A program made the position numbers and the translations under genes. This document shows, piece by piece, positions 20,001 to 35,000 of a DNA stretch of 60,000 bases (its first letter is position 1; each line of letters opens with the position of its first letter). The stretch comes from Nematostella vectensis (taxonomy: Eukaryota; Cnidaria; Anthozoa; Actiniaria; Edwardsiidae): assembly GCF_932526225.1 (NCBI RefSeq), contig NC_064039.1, positions 4,727,001 to 4,787,000 on the forward strand. The letters run 5' to 3'. Under the pieces are notes generated by a model. The model was not told the DNA's origin, ran no database searches, and saw only the letters and a program-made list of their open reading frames with translations.

Positions 20001-23000
20001 TTCAGGAAACCCTTGCTGTAGCAGTCCAGAAGATATTCCCAGTTCTGGGAAGTTTTACAAGTGACAATGAAGTCAAGGTGTGTTGTATGCACTACCACTG
20101 TTGCAGATATATATTTTTGGGTCACATTACATCACCTTTATCACTGTTTCATTATACCTGTCATAGTCTGTTGTTACACAACACTATGTTATCCTAATCA
20201 CTGTCATGTTATATCAAGTCTGTCACACAACACAATGTTATCTAATCACTGTCATGTTATACCAAATCTGTCACGCAACACAGCCCTTGTTTGAGTCATT
20301 GATGAATACCACTTTTGCAGCAACTGATGAAAGCCTTCCTCCCTAACTTGAGGGCCGATCAAGCCATGACACGACGTACAGCTGGAACCTCTCTGGCAAT
20401 TATTTGCCATCACTCACGCAAGCCAAGCATGTTTCATGAGTGGCTACTTAACATCCTGTTAGGTAATACATTTTATTAAAAGATAATAAAGATCATATGT
20501 TGGTTATGAATCATAGGGGGATCATTCTGTAGTAAGTTGAGTGTTTGTTCTTTTGTATTACAGTTAATTAATTAAATTTAGATTATTATAGGCGACTAGC
20601 ATAGAATATAGCCTGGTCTAGTCAATTGTTAAAAATTGATACGGATTTGACAATCAACAAATCCATACAAATCGATGATAGCTGATTGATTTTTATCATT
20701 GAATTTAAAAAAACGTTAAAAATCAACTGCACTTTAAAAAAAGTTAAGGGTTTTTATTGATTGATAAAGTATTGATCTATTTTTATCGATTTATTATGAT
20801 TTTTAACGCAACAAAAACCAAGCTGTTTTAACCCTGACACAAGTAATTAGCTAATAACATGTCAGATATTATTGTATAACAAGTGAATGCTTACTTGTAG
20901 CCTGCTTACAGGCGGTACTCGGTGTTATTTTTGCGGAAAACCCTCTCCGTTCGGTGATCTGGCGCCATCTTGTATTTTAAGCCACGTGGTTCCTGGGGGC
21001 AAGCGCAAAAACAGACGCAGGGTTTTCCGTAAAAAGAACACAGTGTACTGCCTGCAAGCAGGCTAGCTTACTTGGAAAGATAATGAGCCATAACAACCAA
21101 GACCCACATGTTTTTGCCTGAATATCACATGTTTACCTTTAAATCCAAACATTTGGAGACATTTAATAATCAGACAACACATCTACAACAGCAGTTTCCT
21201 ATTGTATTTTCGTAATCATATTTGCTTTACAACAGTTTGCCTTTTTGGCCCTTATCTTTAGATAAAAACGTTTTCTTTAAAATTCGATACAATCCAAAAA
21301 AATGGGTATTATCGATTTCAACACTCTTATTTTCCCTAACAATTTTAACAATTTCACAGATCAATCAATAAAAATCTGTGATTTTTATCAGGCCTTAAAA
21401 ACCTTTTCACTGTTTTCAGGTATGGTGCTGCCTTTTCAGGAGGTGAAGCCTGCCCCTGTGTATCTTGGGGTCCTAAACTGTCTTCGACAAATCATCCCTA
21501 ACTTGGATGACACGTCGTCACATGAAGAAATCATGCGTGGAAGCTTTGGGGTGCACATGGCTCCCCGAGGGAGTCGCTTATCCGAGGCTCAGGGAATCAA
21601 CATCAAACAGTTACTTCAGGTGTGTGCCATATGATGTGTCATTATTTAGGCTTCTTGACTTTCTGGGAGGCTGAGAAGCAAAAGTAGAAAAAGTAGGAAA
21701 ATGCTGTGATATTCAGTTTGAGAGTAAGAGGCAAAGAAAAAGAAGGATTGCATGCTGTTATAATTTTTTTTTTCACTTCCTTTTATCTTCTGCTCTTCTT
21801 CCTGAAGCTGAAAAGTGTTTTTGAAAGCATCAAGTTTCTGGTGCTGCTGTGTGTGGCACTGGTGGTTAGGATGTATCCAAAATAGAATAACTACACTGCC
21901 CTTTCTTTGGGCTGAACACATACTGTATAGGGGCTGGTGGCTCTAAGATAATGACCAGATAGTGAATAGTTGTGCCTCCAGTTTTGTTAATTGGGACCTT
22001 AAGCACACAAAAACATAAAATGCTGTGGACTTTAAATTTGCGTGTATGACATTCTAACTGCATTCTCAATGACATGAAAAGGGTTGAGCCGCTTACTTGA
22101 AAGCATAGTTTGAACTTCAAGATTGTCATGTTGACAGTAAGGTATTGTATTGTGCCCCCAGTATTTCATTGCCTGTTACAGCCCTATATTTACCCTTTAT
22201 TTTAATAAGAAGCCAGCCCAAATCTCCTTTTCTTTGCAGATGTATGAAGTCCTTATGCACTGTACTAAGCACTCTAATCATAATGTGGTCAATGCATCCT
22301 TGGAAACCCTACAGCAGCTACTGAGAACTCCACCTGCCCCTCTCCTGGAGGTGCTTCTTTCCAGTGATGGGATAGTGCCTACCATTAAACCAGACACATT
22401 GCCTGAAGGTGATATTTCATCATGCCAAATTTCAGTGGCATATAATCTGAATTATTAATGAACTCCATCAAATTACATTGTGTCAAGGATACCACTTTTC
22501 ATACCTTTTTACTACATGAGATGCTACTGCGCAATCTAATGCAGCCATACTTTGTTTTTAACCAGGTTACTAGAAATATTACAACAACACTGAATATTAC
22601 ACAAATTTTGTGCTTCTCTGAATTGTTTATATTCAGACAGTATGAATTATCTACAAACATGAACTATTTTGTTTTTATTAAAGTTGATATGGATATTTCT
22701 GATGACAAAGAAAACAAGGAGGAAACAGCCTCGATTGCCACAACAGAGACGAGTGACACAGGACTTGGCAGTGAGGTCCGCAGTGACTTTGGTTCCACTG
22801 CTGACTTGCTTGCTTCTCAATCAACTGAGGGGCTGATATCAGTTGACAGGGAGGGACTCGTCACACCCCAGGATAGTGATGAACAGTTGGCGCAGCAAAT
22901 TCAGCATCTTGGTACATCTGATAAGGACACACAGAATCAGGTTGGTTCCTTTATGATCCATTCTGAGTTAGTAGAGATATATACAGATGCACAAAAGAGA

Positions 23001-26000
23001 TATTTTCTTTTATAATGAGCATGGCGGCTGGCTGCCGGAAATAGGCGTCTATTTTCTGGTCTTTGCTTTTTGTCCGTATTCCCTTCTCATATTTTTAGTA
23101 TGCAGGCTTTTTTCCCCAAAAACTCCCAAAATCCACAAAGCCAGCAAAATCTAGCAGATTTAAAGAAATTATTTTGAACCCTGATAAGGGAATGGGAAGC
23201 CTGCCACTCTACCTAAGTAAAGACAAAGAATGACCTTGGATTGCCCTGACAAGCAAATAATTGCTGACAACAACTTTTTATTATTATAAATATTATTATT
23301 TTTACTTTGATTAAAAGTGACATATTTTTTAATCTATGATACCGAAGTGGCATGGCGAACGGCCTTGGAGAAGTCTTTTAAATCATGAATGGTGTATATT
23401 GTGAAAGATAAAAGGCTACAATATTTGGCAAGTTAAATATCCTGTGTACTAATGCCATAGCGAGAGAAAATAGCTAAATATTCCTGTAAGCATGCTTGAA
23501 AATGAATGTTAAATAAGTTTTATGTAACTTGATATGAGTCATATATTGCAGTGCAAGGTATGTGTTTTATAAAGGGTTTTGGTGTAGATTGAATGCTATT
23601 TCAAGTTTGAATTTGTTTTTGTACCTAGAATAAATGTTCTACCCTTAGAACATCTGACCCAACTCAAAATTCCTCGTTGATATTCATTTTGTAAAAATCA
23701 AGTCAGATTATCTTGATTGAACTTTGCCTTGTCATGTTACAGACTGATGAAGAAGAGCAAGGGGAGGAGGCAGACACCATTGGTGACCTCTCTACCCCTC
23801 CCCCTAGCAGTCCAAGGGAGCGGTCCGTTTCTGATCCAGGGTACTTTGGCGAGGGTGAAGACAATGTCGATGAACAAGGTGTGGCTATATCTCAAACAGA
23901 CACCAACCAGGATGACACAGAGATCCCGGATGAGCTACCAAGGAAGGAAACCGATCGCCTTAGTGCTGACCTAGGGGAACTAGGGCAAGACCTAGAGCCA
24001 ATCAGGACAGAGTCAGTATCAACACAGGAGGTCCGTATACTTGTGGAGAGTAGCTTTGAGATTGAGGCGGTCGCTTGTGAGGGTGTGCCACTAGTTCACT
24101 GTGTACGCCTGATGTGTTCATTCCTGCTGACTGGTCGTCCTGGTGAGGTTCTACCTGACTCTAATGTGCGGGTTAGCGTCAAGTCCCTTGCATTGGCTTG
24201 TATAGCACAGGCAATCAGGCTCTACCCAGAATCCTTCTTAGGCTATGTGGTGCCTTCATGTGACAGCAGTGATGGGGTTAATGTCCCAGACAACAGGACC
24301 CAACTTGTGCGTGACATTTTACAGTTCAATGCACACCCTGACCCACAGCTACGGGGTGCACTTGCGTCGGTCATTGGGCTCGTTATCTCTGCAGGAATGA
24401 AGAAAGGAAGGTAATTACAGCATCCACCTCATTGTGATCTGAACTGAAATAATGTGGTGAAATTGGCTGTTAGAATTAAAACAGCAAAACACTTCAATCT
24501 TACCCAGTTGTTTAAGAAAAAAAATATTATTCTCATTTTGAATCGTTTTTAATCCAACAGACTTGACTTTGAGGAATGGAGCAATCGTTCTTGTGAAGAG
24601 TTCAACACCCGTAAGTTACGTCTTGCTTGCTTCTTAAAACTGATCTCTATTATGTGCTCCCTGACATATATCTGCTCACAGCGGTGCTCTCCTTGCCAAG
24701 TCTCTTGTCAGTGCTGGGCTGTATTCTTCAGGATGACTCCCCTGTTGCTATAAGACAGGCGTGTGCTGCAGTCAAGGTAACACAAATGACAAAAATTTTA
24801 CTTGTGGATATTATCTAAAAGAATGCATGCATATGCTTGTTTCCATTTTTTTTTATATCTTGTAATACTGTTTTTTTTTTCTAGGTCTGTTTTAACCTTC
24901 TGTGCTCCAGTCCCCACTGTAGCCACGCCTTGGATCTGGTGCACACTCTTGGCAAGCTCAAGAACAATTCCTACTGGCTTGTTAAGGTCTGTGTTTAGTG
25001 AGAGTTTGCCATGAATCATTTTAAAGGACGTGTTTTTTTTTAATCTGTAAGATCTGGGACATAGGTATAATCATGGAGTGTCATATCTTGGGTTTGTTTT
25101 TTGTTAATAAAGATATTTGGTGTACTCGGATTATAGAAGCCTAATGTCCTAAACATGTCTCCCTAAGAGCTGAAAAAAGTGGAGTTATGGCATTATAGCG
25201 CACATACACGCCATGGCCAATACAAAGTTTAAGAAATCTGGTCATTTAAAATGCCAGATTCACTGTTTTGATTGTAACATACTTTATAACTAGGAAGACT
25301 CAATCGTGTTCTAATATGTACTGAAGTGCTTTTTTGCTACGTTGGTTCCCTACCACAAAGGGACGTTGATTCTAATAAGATGGCGCTTTTCTTGTGCTTT
25401 TTTGTCCAACTTCACAAAACTGTCCGCGTGTATTGCACGCATTTGGCCCAAGTAAAAACATACAGAAAAGTATAACACCCCACCTCTCCCCCTTGCCACC
25501 TAACTGAGAGTGGCGAGTCATACTGATAAGAGTATGTTTTGACGTGTTGCGTGACATATACACAGCTTCTAATCCAGCCCTCTTACAGGTTGAGCTCCTA
25601 GAGCTTATTGCAGAAGTTGACTTTCGCCTGATCGCCTTCCTAGAGACATCGAGTTCTGGTCCAGACAAGAACCATGTTGAACTAAATGTAAGTGGTTTGT
25701 TGTATTGACTTTGAGTTCTGCTCCATATAAGAGCTACGTTGTGCTAAATTTAAGTTAGTTCTGCTATTAATGAGATATTGTTAGTAATGCTAGGCATGTT
25801 TGATTTGATGGATATATTGGTGTTCCTGGGTGGACCCGAGAGTAATGCTGACCTCTTTAATTGACTACTGAGATTATGACGAATCAATTCCGCTCCCTGC
25901 AGCCCACAGTTTATGTTTAGTCAATATCATGACTGCCAATCGGTGTCAATTTAATATGGGACTTGCGCTAAGAGATCACTTGACTGTTTGGGCGGCAAAC

Positions 26001-29000
26001 TTGCACGCTCTCCTGCTTTAAGCGGCAAAATAACAACAAAACGCAACTTATACAGCACTTACGAAAAAAGCCAGAGTTCTTTTTTTTCAGAAAGGGCTTA
26101 GTTTCATTTAAATATTTTATTTTTTCATTGTTCTCTAGTGTGACGGGCGCAGTCATGTCTGATTTTCTATTTTGATTGTTTTTTTTTCAATTTGCCACCC
26201 AGAAAGGTCACGTGATCTCCCAATGCAAGTCCCCTATTGTTCTTATGTTGCCTCCACAGCCAATCTGCATTCAGGACTGGCTGCTTTCAGAGGTGGTCTT
26301 TGTGTTGCTAGGAGATGCAGATGGGCGTGTTCGTCATGCAGCGGCTGATTGCTGTGTCTGGTGTGTTCTCATTGGTTAATTAATGAAGCGGGACATTAAG
26401 AATTGTATGCCCATAACACGTTTATTTTTTTTTTATTATTGCTTCATTTGTTGGAGAATTTGAAATTGATTATTGATCTATTTTCATCTACCCTAGCCTG
26501 GTTCCTCGTCTCCTGTTCTGTACTGGAGACAAACGTCAAAATGCAGTTGTGCAGAGTGCCGAGTATACAGTCCGTGAGTAAATGATTTGAATGCCTCTTC
26601 TCTTGTATGAATAATTGAATAACAGCCTCCATTTCTTTTCATTGTTTAGATTCCTTGTCTGGCAACACATATGGGAACCCTGTGTTGAGTGGTCCACCTC
26701 GTTCAAAGCCTAGCCTGGAACCGAGTGTGTCTCGTTTGGTCTCCTTAGCCACTGAGACGCTCGGTCACTCCACGTCCAAGTACTTAACGGTACGACGTCA
26801 TTAGTGAAGACAACAACAAGACATTAATGAGACTGACGTTTGGTGCCCAAATACGACTTTTTAATAATAAATACATGTTATACATAGATTCAAACAAGGA
26901 AAATTAGGTATATGAGCCCTCATTTCTATGAAGCGTACATATATCAGAAATGACAGAGAGCACTGACAGTGCAGCTATGTTTATTTTGCAATGGTTATCG
27001 CCACTATCATTCTTACTAATGTTCTGTCATAATCCAACGGTCACGTGAACTCGCCAGCTTTCCACCCTTCACCAGGTTGGCTGCATCCACCTTCTCTACA
27101 CTCTGTCCCAGTCCTACCCAGTCTCAACACTCCCTGGGGCCTGGGGCTGTAGCGTGGGTCAGCACTGTCATAGCCCAGTCTCCCCGTACTTCACCAGCTC
27201 TGGTTCGCCCCCAAGGCCTGGTAGCCCTAGTATGACGTGTACTGGAGGAGGAGGTCCGCTCTCATTGGCTGTAGCATGTGTGACGTCATCATGGCTTGGA
27301 TACGATCTGAATGCCCACCAAAATCTTCTGCTGGTACGTTAACATTTATTTTGGAGAGAGTGACTCAACTGTTTTTGGAGAAGGTGTGTGGTTGGTTTTC
27401 TGTTTATAAAAGAAACTGAAGGGAATCTGAAGGGTATTCATGATCTAGATTCTGTGAGTGATGCGAAAGATGGTCAACTACCGGACACAGTGTGTTGTAG
27501 TTGCAATACAAGAAGATACACCTTCTAGCGGTATTGTGTCGAAAAATGCATGAGCTAGCAGGACATTTATAATATAACACAAATATCATTGGTTCTACCA
27601 CGTTCTAGATGTATGGAGAAAGGGGATATATATTCCTTCCTAACGCCTAACTTCTGTCTCCTTGGGATGGGAGTATCTTTCTATCGCTCTACTCATGTCT
27701 CATACCTTGTGTCCGTAGCTTTCTGGGCAGCTGCTATTTGGCATTGGTTGTTCAGGGGTGCAAGCCAGTCTCAAGCTCCATGCAGGTCTCCCTCAAGAGG
27801 AGTCTAGCCCTGCCATGGAGTCATGGAACCCGTTTGCTGATCTAACACTTGCCCCTGTGGCGGAGAAACTCGTCAATCACCTTGTCAAGTATGTCCCAGC
27901 CCTCCCCTACGCCTCCTCCTCACTGCCCCTTATTATATTCGCTAGCATACCTTTCTCTAGAGTGTCAACAGTGTTTTTTGACCACACTTTAATCCTTGTT
28001 GATGTAATCAACGTGATGTGTTCCCTTATAAAGCAGTGATCGTTCACTTAAAAAGCAGTGATCGTTTTACATCATTTTTTTCGTCATTCTGTCGCAAATG
28101 AATCATGGATCTGTCGAGGGGCTTTTGTCCTTCTGTTGCACACGGCTCGTTGTTCTGTCATAATGTGGTCGTCATTCTGTCGCACACGGCTCGTGGATCT
28201 GTCATAATTTGGTCGTCATTCTGTCGCACATGGCTCGTGGTTCTGTCATAATGTGGTTATCATTCTGTCGCACATGGCTCGTGGGTCTGTCGTAATGTAG
28301 TCGTCATTTTGACGCATATGACTTGTGGATCTGTCGTAATGTAGTCGTCATTCTGTCGCATATGGCTTGTGGATCTGTCGTAATGTGGTCGTCATTCTGT
28401 CGCACATGGCTCGTGGGTCTGTCGTAATGTAGTCGTCATTCTGTCGCATATGGCTTGTGGATCTGTCGTAATGTGGTCGTCATTCTGTCGCACATGGCTC
28501 GTGGATCTGTCGTAATGTAGTCATTCTGTCACATATGGCTCGTGGTTCTGTCGCGTCGATTAGTTGATCTACTGTTTTCTGTCTTTTCACAGGATATTAA
28601 ATATATATGCTCACGTGATTGATGGTAATGTGCCAGGTGCACATTCCTTCAAGGTAAAGCCTATCTTCCTTTTCTCTTTATCTGAATTTATATGATCGCA
28701 GAAGCAGCTTCTTAATCGCATTCGTTTCTGTCCTAGCTGAGCTTCCCGGGACAAAACAAAGACAAAGACAAACCATCTAGCCAAAGCCCTGTTCCTGGCG
28801 TTGCCACTCCACACTCCTCCCCCGCTGGGGTTGTGACATCACCCTCCGTAACTGCCGTTCCCAAGCGGCTGCTAAAATCAAAGCGTGCAATGTCAGAAGC
28901 CGACCTCGCCAATACGCCCGAAAAATCACCAAGCAAAACAAGCGCATCGCCAGCCCCTGACACTGAACAAACACCTCCCCATCCCCCTCCCCCTAAGAGC

Positions 29001-32000
29001 AATATCGGCACGTTTCACCAGTCTTCACACTACATGAAGCTGTATGACGTCATTCGAGGGACGCACCACAATTACCAGGTATGTACACCCTACCCTCCAC
29101 ACCCCTCCCCTCGTGAATAGTGACCTTACGATCCTTTGTCCGACTTATGTGATATCAGTGAAAGTTTATCTTGTTCAATACTATTACTACATATAACAGT
29201 CTGTTTGAAAATAATCAAAAAGCCCAATCTGTCGTGATCTCGTACCAGAACAATGAATACGGCGGTTTGTTATGGTCTTAGCATACATAACGTGGAAGGT
29301 TGATGCTTTTCTCATCGTACCCAGTGTCTTCGAATGAGCATCATTAGCCGCTTGTTTTCTTCCCCCGAACTCCATTCACTTCGGCACAGCGCGATTTTCT
29401 GCTGATGCTGTCTTATCCTTTTTGCTTTTTAGGTCACCCCTTTGTCTTATCCTTTTTGCCTTTTTAGGTCACCCTTTCGTCTTATCCTTTTTGTCTTTTT
29501 AGGTCACCCTTATGTCTTATCCTTTTTGTCTTTTTAGGTCACCCTTATGTCTTATCCTTTTTGTCTTTTTAGGTCACCCTTTTGCCTTATCCTTTTTGTC
29601 TTTTTAGGTCACCCTTATGTCTTATCCTTTTTCTCTTTTTAGGTCACCCTTATGTCTTATCCTTTTTGTCTTTTTAGGTCACCCTTATGTCTTATCCTTT
29701 TTCTCTTTTTAGGTCACCCTTATGTCTTATCCATTTTGTCTTTTAGGTCACCCTTTATGTCTTATCCTTTTTGTCTTTTTAGGTCACCCTTATGTCTTAT
29801 CCTTTTTGTCTTTTTAGGTCACCCTTATGTCTTATCCTTTTTGTCTTTTTAGGTCACTCTTATGTCTTATCCTTTTTCTCTTTTTAGGTCACCCTTATGT
29901 CTTATCCTTTTTGTCTTTTTAGGTCACCCTTATGTCTTATCCTTTTTGTCTTTTTAGGTCACCCTTATGTCTTATCCTTTTTGTCTTTTTAGGTCACCCT
30001 TATGTCTTATCTTTTTTCTCTTTTTAGGTCACCCTTATGTCTTATCCTTTTTCTCTTTTTAGGTCACCCTTATGTCTTATCCTTTTTGTCTTTTTAGGTC
30101 ACCCTTTTGCCTTATCCTTTTTGTCTTTTTAGGTCACCCTTATGTCTTATCCTTTTTTTTCTTTTTAGGTCACCCTTATGTCTTATCCTTTTTGTCTTTT
30201 TAGGTCACCCTTATGTCTTATCCTTTTTCTCTTTTTAGGTCACCCTTATGTCTTATCCATTTTGTCTTTTAGGTCACCCTTATGTCTTATCCTTTTTGTC
30301 TTTTTAGGTCACCCTTATGTCTTATCCTTTTTCTCTTTTTAGGTCACCCTTATGTCTTATCATTTTTGTCTTTTTAGGTCACTCTTATGTCTTATCCTTT
30401 TTGTCTTTTTAGGTCACCCTTATGTCTTATCCTTTTTCTCTTTTTAGGTCACCCTTATGTCTTATCCTTTTTGTCTTTTTAGGTCACCCTTATGTCTTAT
30501 CCTTTTTCTCTTTTTAGGTCACCCTTATGTTTTATCCATTTTGTCTTTTAGGTCACCCTTATGTCTTATCCTTTTTGTCTTTTAAGGTCACCCTTATGTC
30601 TTATCCTTTTTCTCTTTTTAGGTCACCCTTATGTCAACTCCACATGACAAGTTTGTCAACTTTTTGCGTGCTACACTTGAGGTCCTGTCCAAATTCTTGG
30701 AAGTGACAGCATTCTCGGACATCGGAAAGGTGCGTTCAGTAATGTTCAGTAATGTCCCGGGGGGATACCGGGGGGGGGGTTTGATATCCAGTACAAAAAA
30801 TCAGTAAAAAAATTTGAAGAGTCACTTTGTTTGAAGAAAATAAATGCCCGAGGGACGGGAGGTTCTGAAACGGGAGATTTTGAAATGCTGGGTCCGCCCC
30901 TGTGTCCTCAATGAAATTTTTCTATTTTTCTATCGGTTAACGGACACTCTCGTAGACAGGTCTACCAACGACCGACTTTTGAAATACCCGTTGTGACTCT
31001 CCCTTACAACGTTGTGTCCTCAATGATATTTTTCTATCGGTTAACGGACACTCTCGTAGACAGGTCTACCAACGACCGACTTTTGAAATACCCGTTTTGA
31101 CTCTCCCTTACAACGCTGTGTCCTCAATGATATTTTTCTATCGGTTAACGGACACTCTCGTAGACAGGTCTACCAACGACCGACTTTTGAAATACCCGTT
31201 TTGACTCTCCCTTACAACGCTGTTTTCGAACTTGACAGTTCTACTAAGAAACACCTACCTTATTACAATTTTATCTTGGCGTCATTTTAATTAGCATAAT
31301 AAAGTATGCCAAAATCGCAAAAATAGATTGACCTGTTTTCATATTTATATTATAGTTTTTTTTCACAAAAGTTGCGAAATCGCGAAAATGAAGTGTCGTG
31401 AAATATCGGCATTCCACAAATTGCAGAATCTTGACGTCGCGAAAATGATGAAAAGTATAATTGACTATATTACCTGATATTACAGAGAAACCTTAGTGAT
31501 GCCTCCCTTTTAGGAGCGCCCTAATAGCGCACTTAGTGATTCTTTTGTTGTTTGCTTAAGCACGTGGAGGAGATTCTTGGATATCTTCAAGCCTGCGCCA
31601 AGGTCGAGCCTTGCAAAGCCTTTCTTAGCGTGCAGCAGGTAAGATGGTCGGTCATTCATATTCATCCCTAACCATTGCTATAGTGAACCATATATGAAGG
31701 ATCTACGGGTAAGATAAGGTGCCACCGCTGGACATGGGAAATATGGGCGCATAAATACAGTGTCAGCTTCGGTTTCCTTGTTGTTGTCGCTTTAAAACGT
31801 GACTCCACTTGACTCTTCCAGCTTCTTCGCGCCATGTTTGGTATCAACGCAGTCAGTCAACCTGAGCTCGTGCAATCCCCGATTTACCCAGAATGCCTTG
31901 CAGACTCACAAGTCACATTACCCCCTAAGCCCGCAGAGCGAGTAAATAGCACGGGCAGCGGACTTTACTATGGCTGCTTTGTGCAGCCATTGGAAGACTT

Positions 32001-35000
32001 CCGTGCGACGCTCGAAAAGAGCTTTAAGGAGGAAGAGACTGAGGGATCGATAAAAAAGTGAGTAGGCTTTTCAATTGCAAGTTTACTTTCAACAGCTAGC
32101 CCAATTAACCGGGTCTTATGTTTGGAATGTATGTTATCCCAGAAAAGATACATACAACCCTTAGATAGATTCCCCTCTGAGCAACCCGACCCTCCGGAAT
32201 TTTTGCCCTAATTTATTTTCCCAAATAGTGTGTTTGTTTTGAATAAGTAAGAGTTGATAACCGAGAGCCGAATTATCGATTTAAAATATCCTGATTCATG
32301 CAAAGGAAATTTATCTCGTCTAATTCGATTTTTGCCTCTCCCAAATTTTGGCACTCACATACTTATCTTACTTCTACTGAAAGCCCCTCAACTTTGTGTC
32401 GTTCGCAACGGCCTTTTTTATTTTTTTAACATTCTGACACGTTTTCCTCAAGGGGCCTTGGAAGCTTCTTCAAGAAGTTCCGTAAAAGATCTGGATCTCT
32501 TATTCGTCCCGCTGTCAAACTAGACAAGGTAAATTACAACATGATTACAAGGCCAATAACGAAAATTAACCAAACTGTCAATTACTTGTATCTTAAAGGG
32601 GCAGCGTGATGGTTCTGCACATGTCTGGAGTCAGTGTTTATTGTAGCCTTTTAATTGTCTACAAACAGTTGAACTTAAAGTTGTCAATGCCTTGTTAAAA
32701 TATTTTATTGAAAACTATGTTTATTGACAGTTTGTGGTTATTTTCTTTGAATTAAAGTATCCCACATGTAAGTCAATATTAGGCTCATAATTCAATATAC
32801 GAATTTGACTGAAATTCATTGTGTCCGGGCCAGAGAGCTATTGCAAAGCTATAACCATGACACTGCCCCTTTAACTAATTTCAACCTTCGAAACGCTCTG
32901 TATCCACAGGGTTCCCCTATTCATTCGTTTATTCGGTTGTTTGAGCCTCTTGTCATTCGAGCACTCAAGGAGTACACCCTCAGCGCATGCGCGACGTTAC
33001 AGCAACAGGTGCTCAGTCTGCTGGCTCAGCTCATCAAGCTACGTGTCAATTATGCACTGCTCGACGCTGACCAGGTAAGAGCAGGCTCAAATCCGATCCA
33101 GTCACACCTCTGCACACGGCTTCATAGCACACATTTCTTAACGCTGACCAAGTTAACACAGACTCAACTCTTGTAGAGGCACTGAAAGTTGATCTCAATT
33201 CCTAGCGCACCTTTCTCCCTTCTGACCAGTTCATTTTTTTGTGAGACCGTTTTCTGTCGTATGACATTTAAATTGATTTTTTTCAGGTTTTTATCTCGTA
33301 CGTTCAGAAGCAGTTTGAGTATGTGGACGCTGGACAAATCAGGTGAGTCTGTAACATACTGTATGCTTAGGACAGTTCAGGTATCGATCAACAAAGTTAT
33401 ATGACAACAAAGTCACACTTCAATAACCATAAATCACTCCTGAAAAATGGGGGGGGGGGGGGGGGGCGAACCTTTAAGGTTATTATGTAATGATGCTTTC
33501 TTGAAAAAAAAGCTAGATGATAAAATACCCAGAGTTGTGGTTGTTGTAGGGTTGCTTAATTAAGGTAATTCCCTTGAATTGCACTGCGCACCCCTTCTGC
33601 GCATAGTGGCGCGCGCTGTTTGTTCGAATTTTCCAGTATTAAATGCGCGCGCGCAAAAGTTGTACAAGAAAACACAGCAAAAGGCGCGCGTTTTTTACTT
33701 AAAATCGCTTTGACAGAAAAACGTCGGTTACCCCCATTTGCTCAAATAGTTAAATATATACGGAAAAATGATATACTGAAAGAAGAAAAAAAGTTGGGTT
33801 GCAGAAGTTTTGTTTTTTTAATCTTAAAAGCCGTAAAAATAGTTCAAAATGGCGCTTTTTACCGTATGAATAGTGGCGAAAACAGTGTCTTTTAGTGAGA
33901 TCTCTTGAAATGTGATTTGTTTTGAACGTTTACTACTACGTTTTTTTGTTTAGGAGATCGGATTTGGGCAGCTCGACAAACAGACCTTTTTTTTTCAAGA
34001 CTATAGGCACTACTTTTGAAAATCTAGAGTTGTGATTTTTCCTCGCGCGACCAGTAAAAACGTGTCAAAAGTACGCTCCTATGTTGTGAAAACGAGGTCG
34101 GTTACCCCCATTTTTTATAACATTTTTTGAAAGCCCTTAACTTCCATATTGTTTATTCCAAGTTTTGAAAAATTCTGGGTTGTAGAACTATTTCAAGGGA
34201 ATTACCTCAAGTGTTTTTTAATATAGCAAATTAACATCATGATACATGGTAAAATCATGAAACTAGAAAGCCCGATGACTAAATGTCCTATTGGCCCCTC
34301 TACACACTTCGTATTGTGAGGATGCTTGCACCGACCAGCGTCCCAAGCGGTCCATTTACGCCCCTAATACAGGTTTAAAAAGTGCAGTTAAAGACGTGAC
34401 CTCTAGCTTAATGTCCTTATCCGAGATAATAAGGGATTCACAATTGCCAAAATACAGGACTAGGTTTTTGCACCTTTAAAAGATAACGCGGCTTTCCACA
34501 AGACAAGAACACAAGAAAGTGTATTCTCACTAGCGCAGGACTTTGGCATACTGAGGCCCGCTGATGCTTACTTTTTGCCCTTTTCAATTTCAGAGACTGC
34601 GACACGTTTCTACCGTATGTGTTCCAGTTCCTGGTCCTACTATCCTACGACTGCTACCAGCCCAAGTTTAACCAGGCCAAGGCTATCGTAGGGATGGCTA
34701 AGGTGATCCAGCTCTGTGATGGTATCATGGCGAGCGGCCAGTCCGCCAAAACGCACGGTACGATAAACATTTTTTTTCGTCCTTTATTGTATACACCTAT
34801 TTCATTAAAGGTTGTCAGTGTAAATGGCGATTGGCAAATGGCAGTTCTACGACCGAACGTAACAATGTGTCTCGAAGAATATGGATTTGAATATGCCATT
34901 TGCACTGACAACCTTTTGTGAAATAGCTGTATGGGTCTTTGAAACACCTTGCACGAAGAATATTGGTTCGATCCATTTATGTGTATTTATTCCGTTTATA

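Noticed and set aside
28086-28555. Could be another splice-junction array (intron 21)
   Set aside because: Units do not contain the exon 22 acceptor or exon 21 donor.
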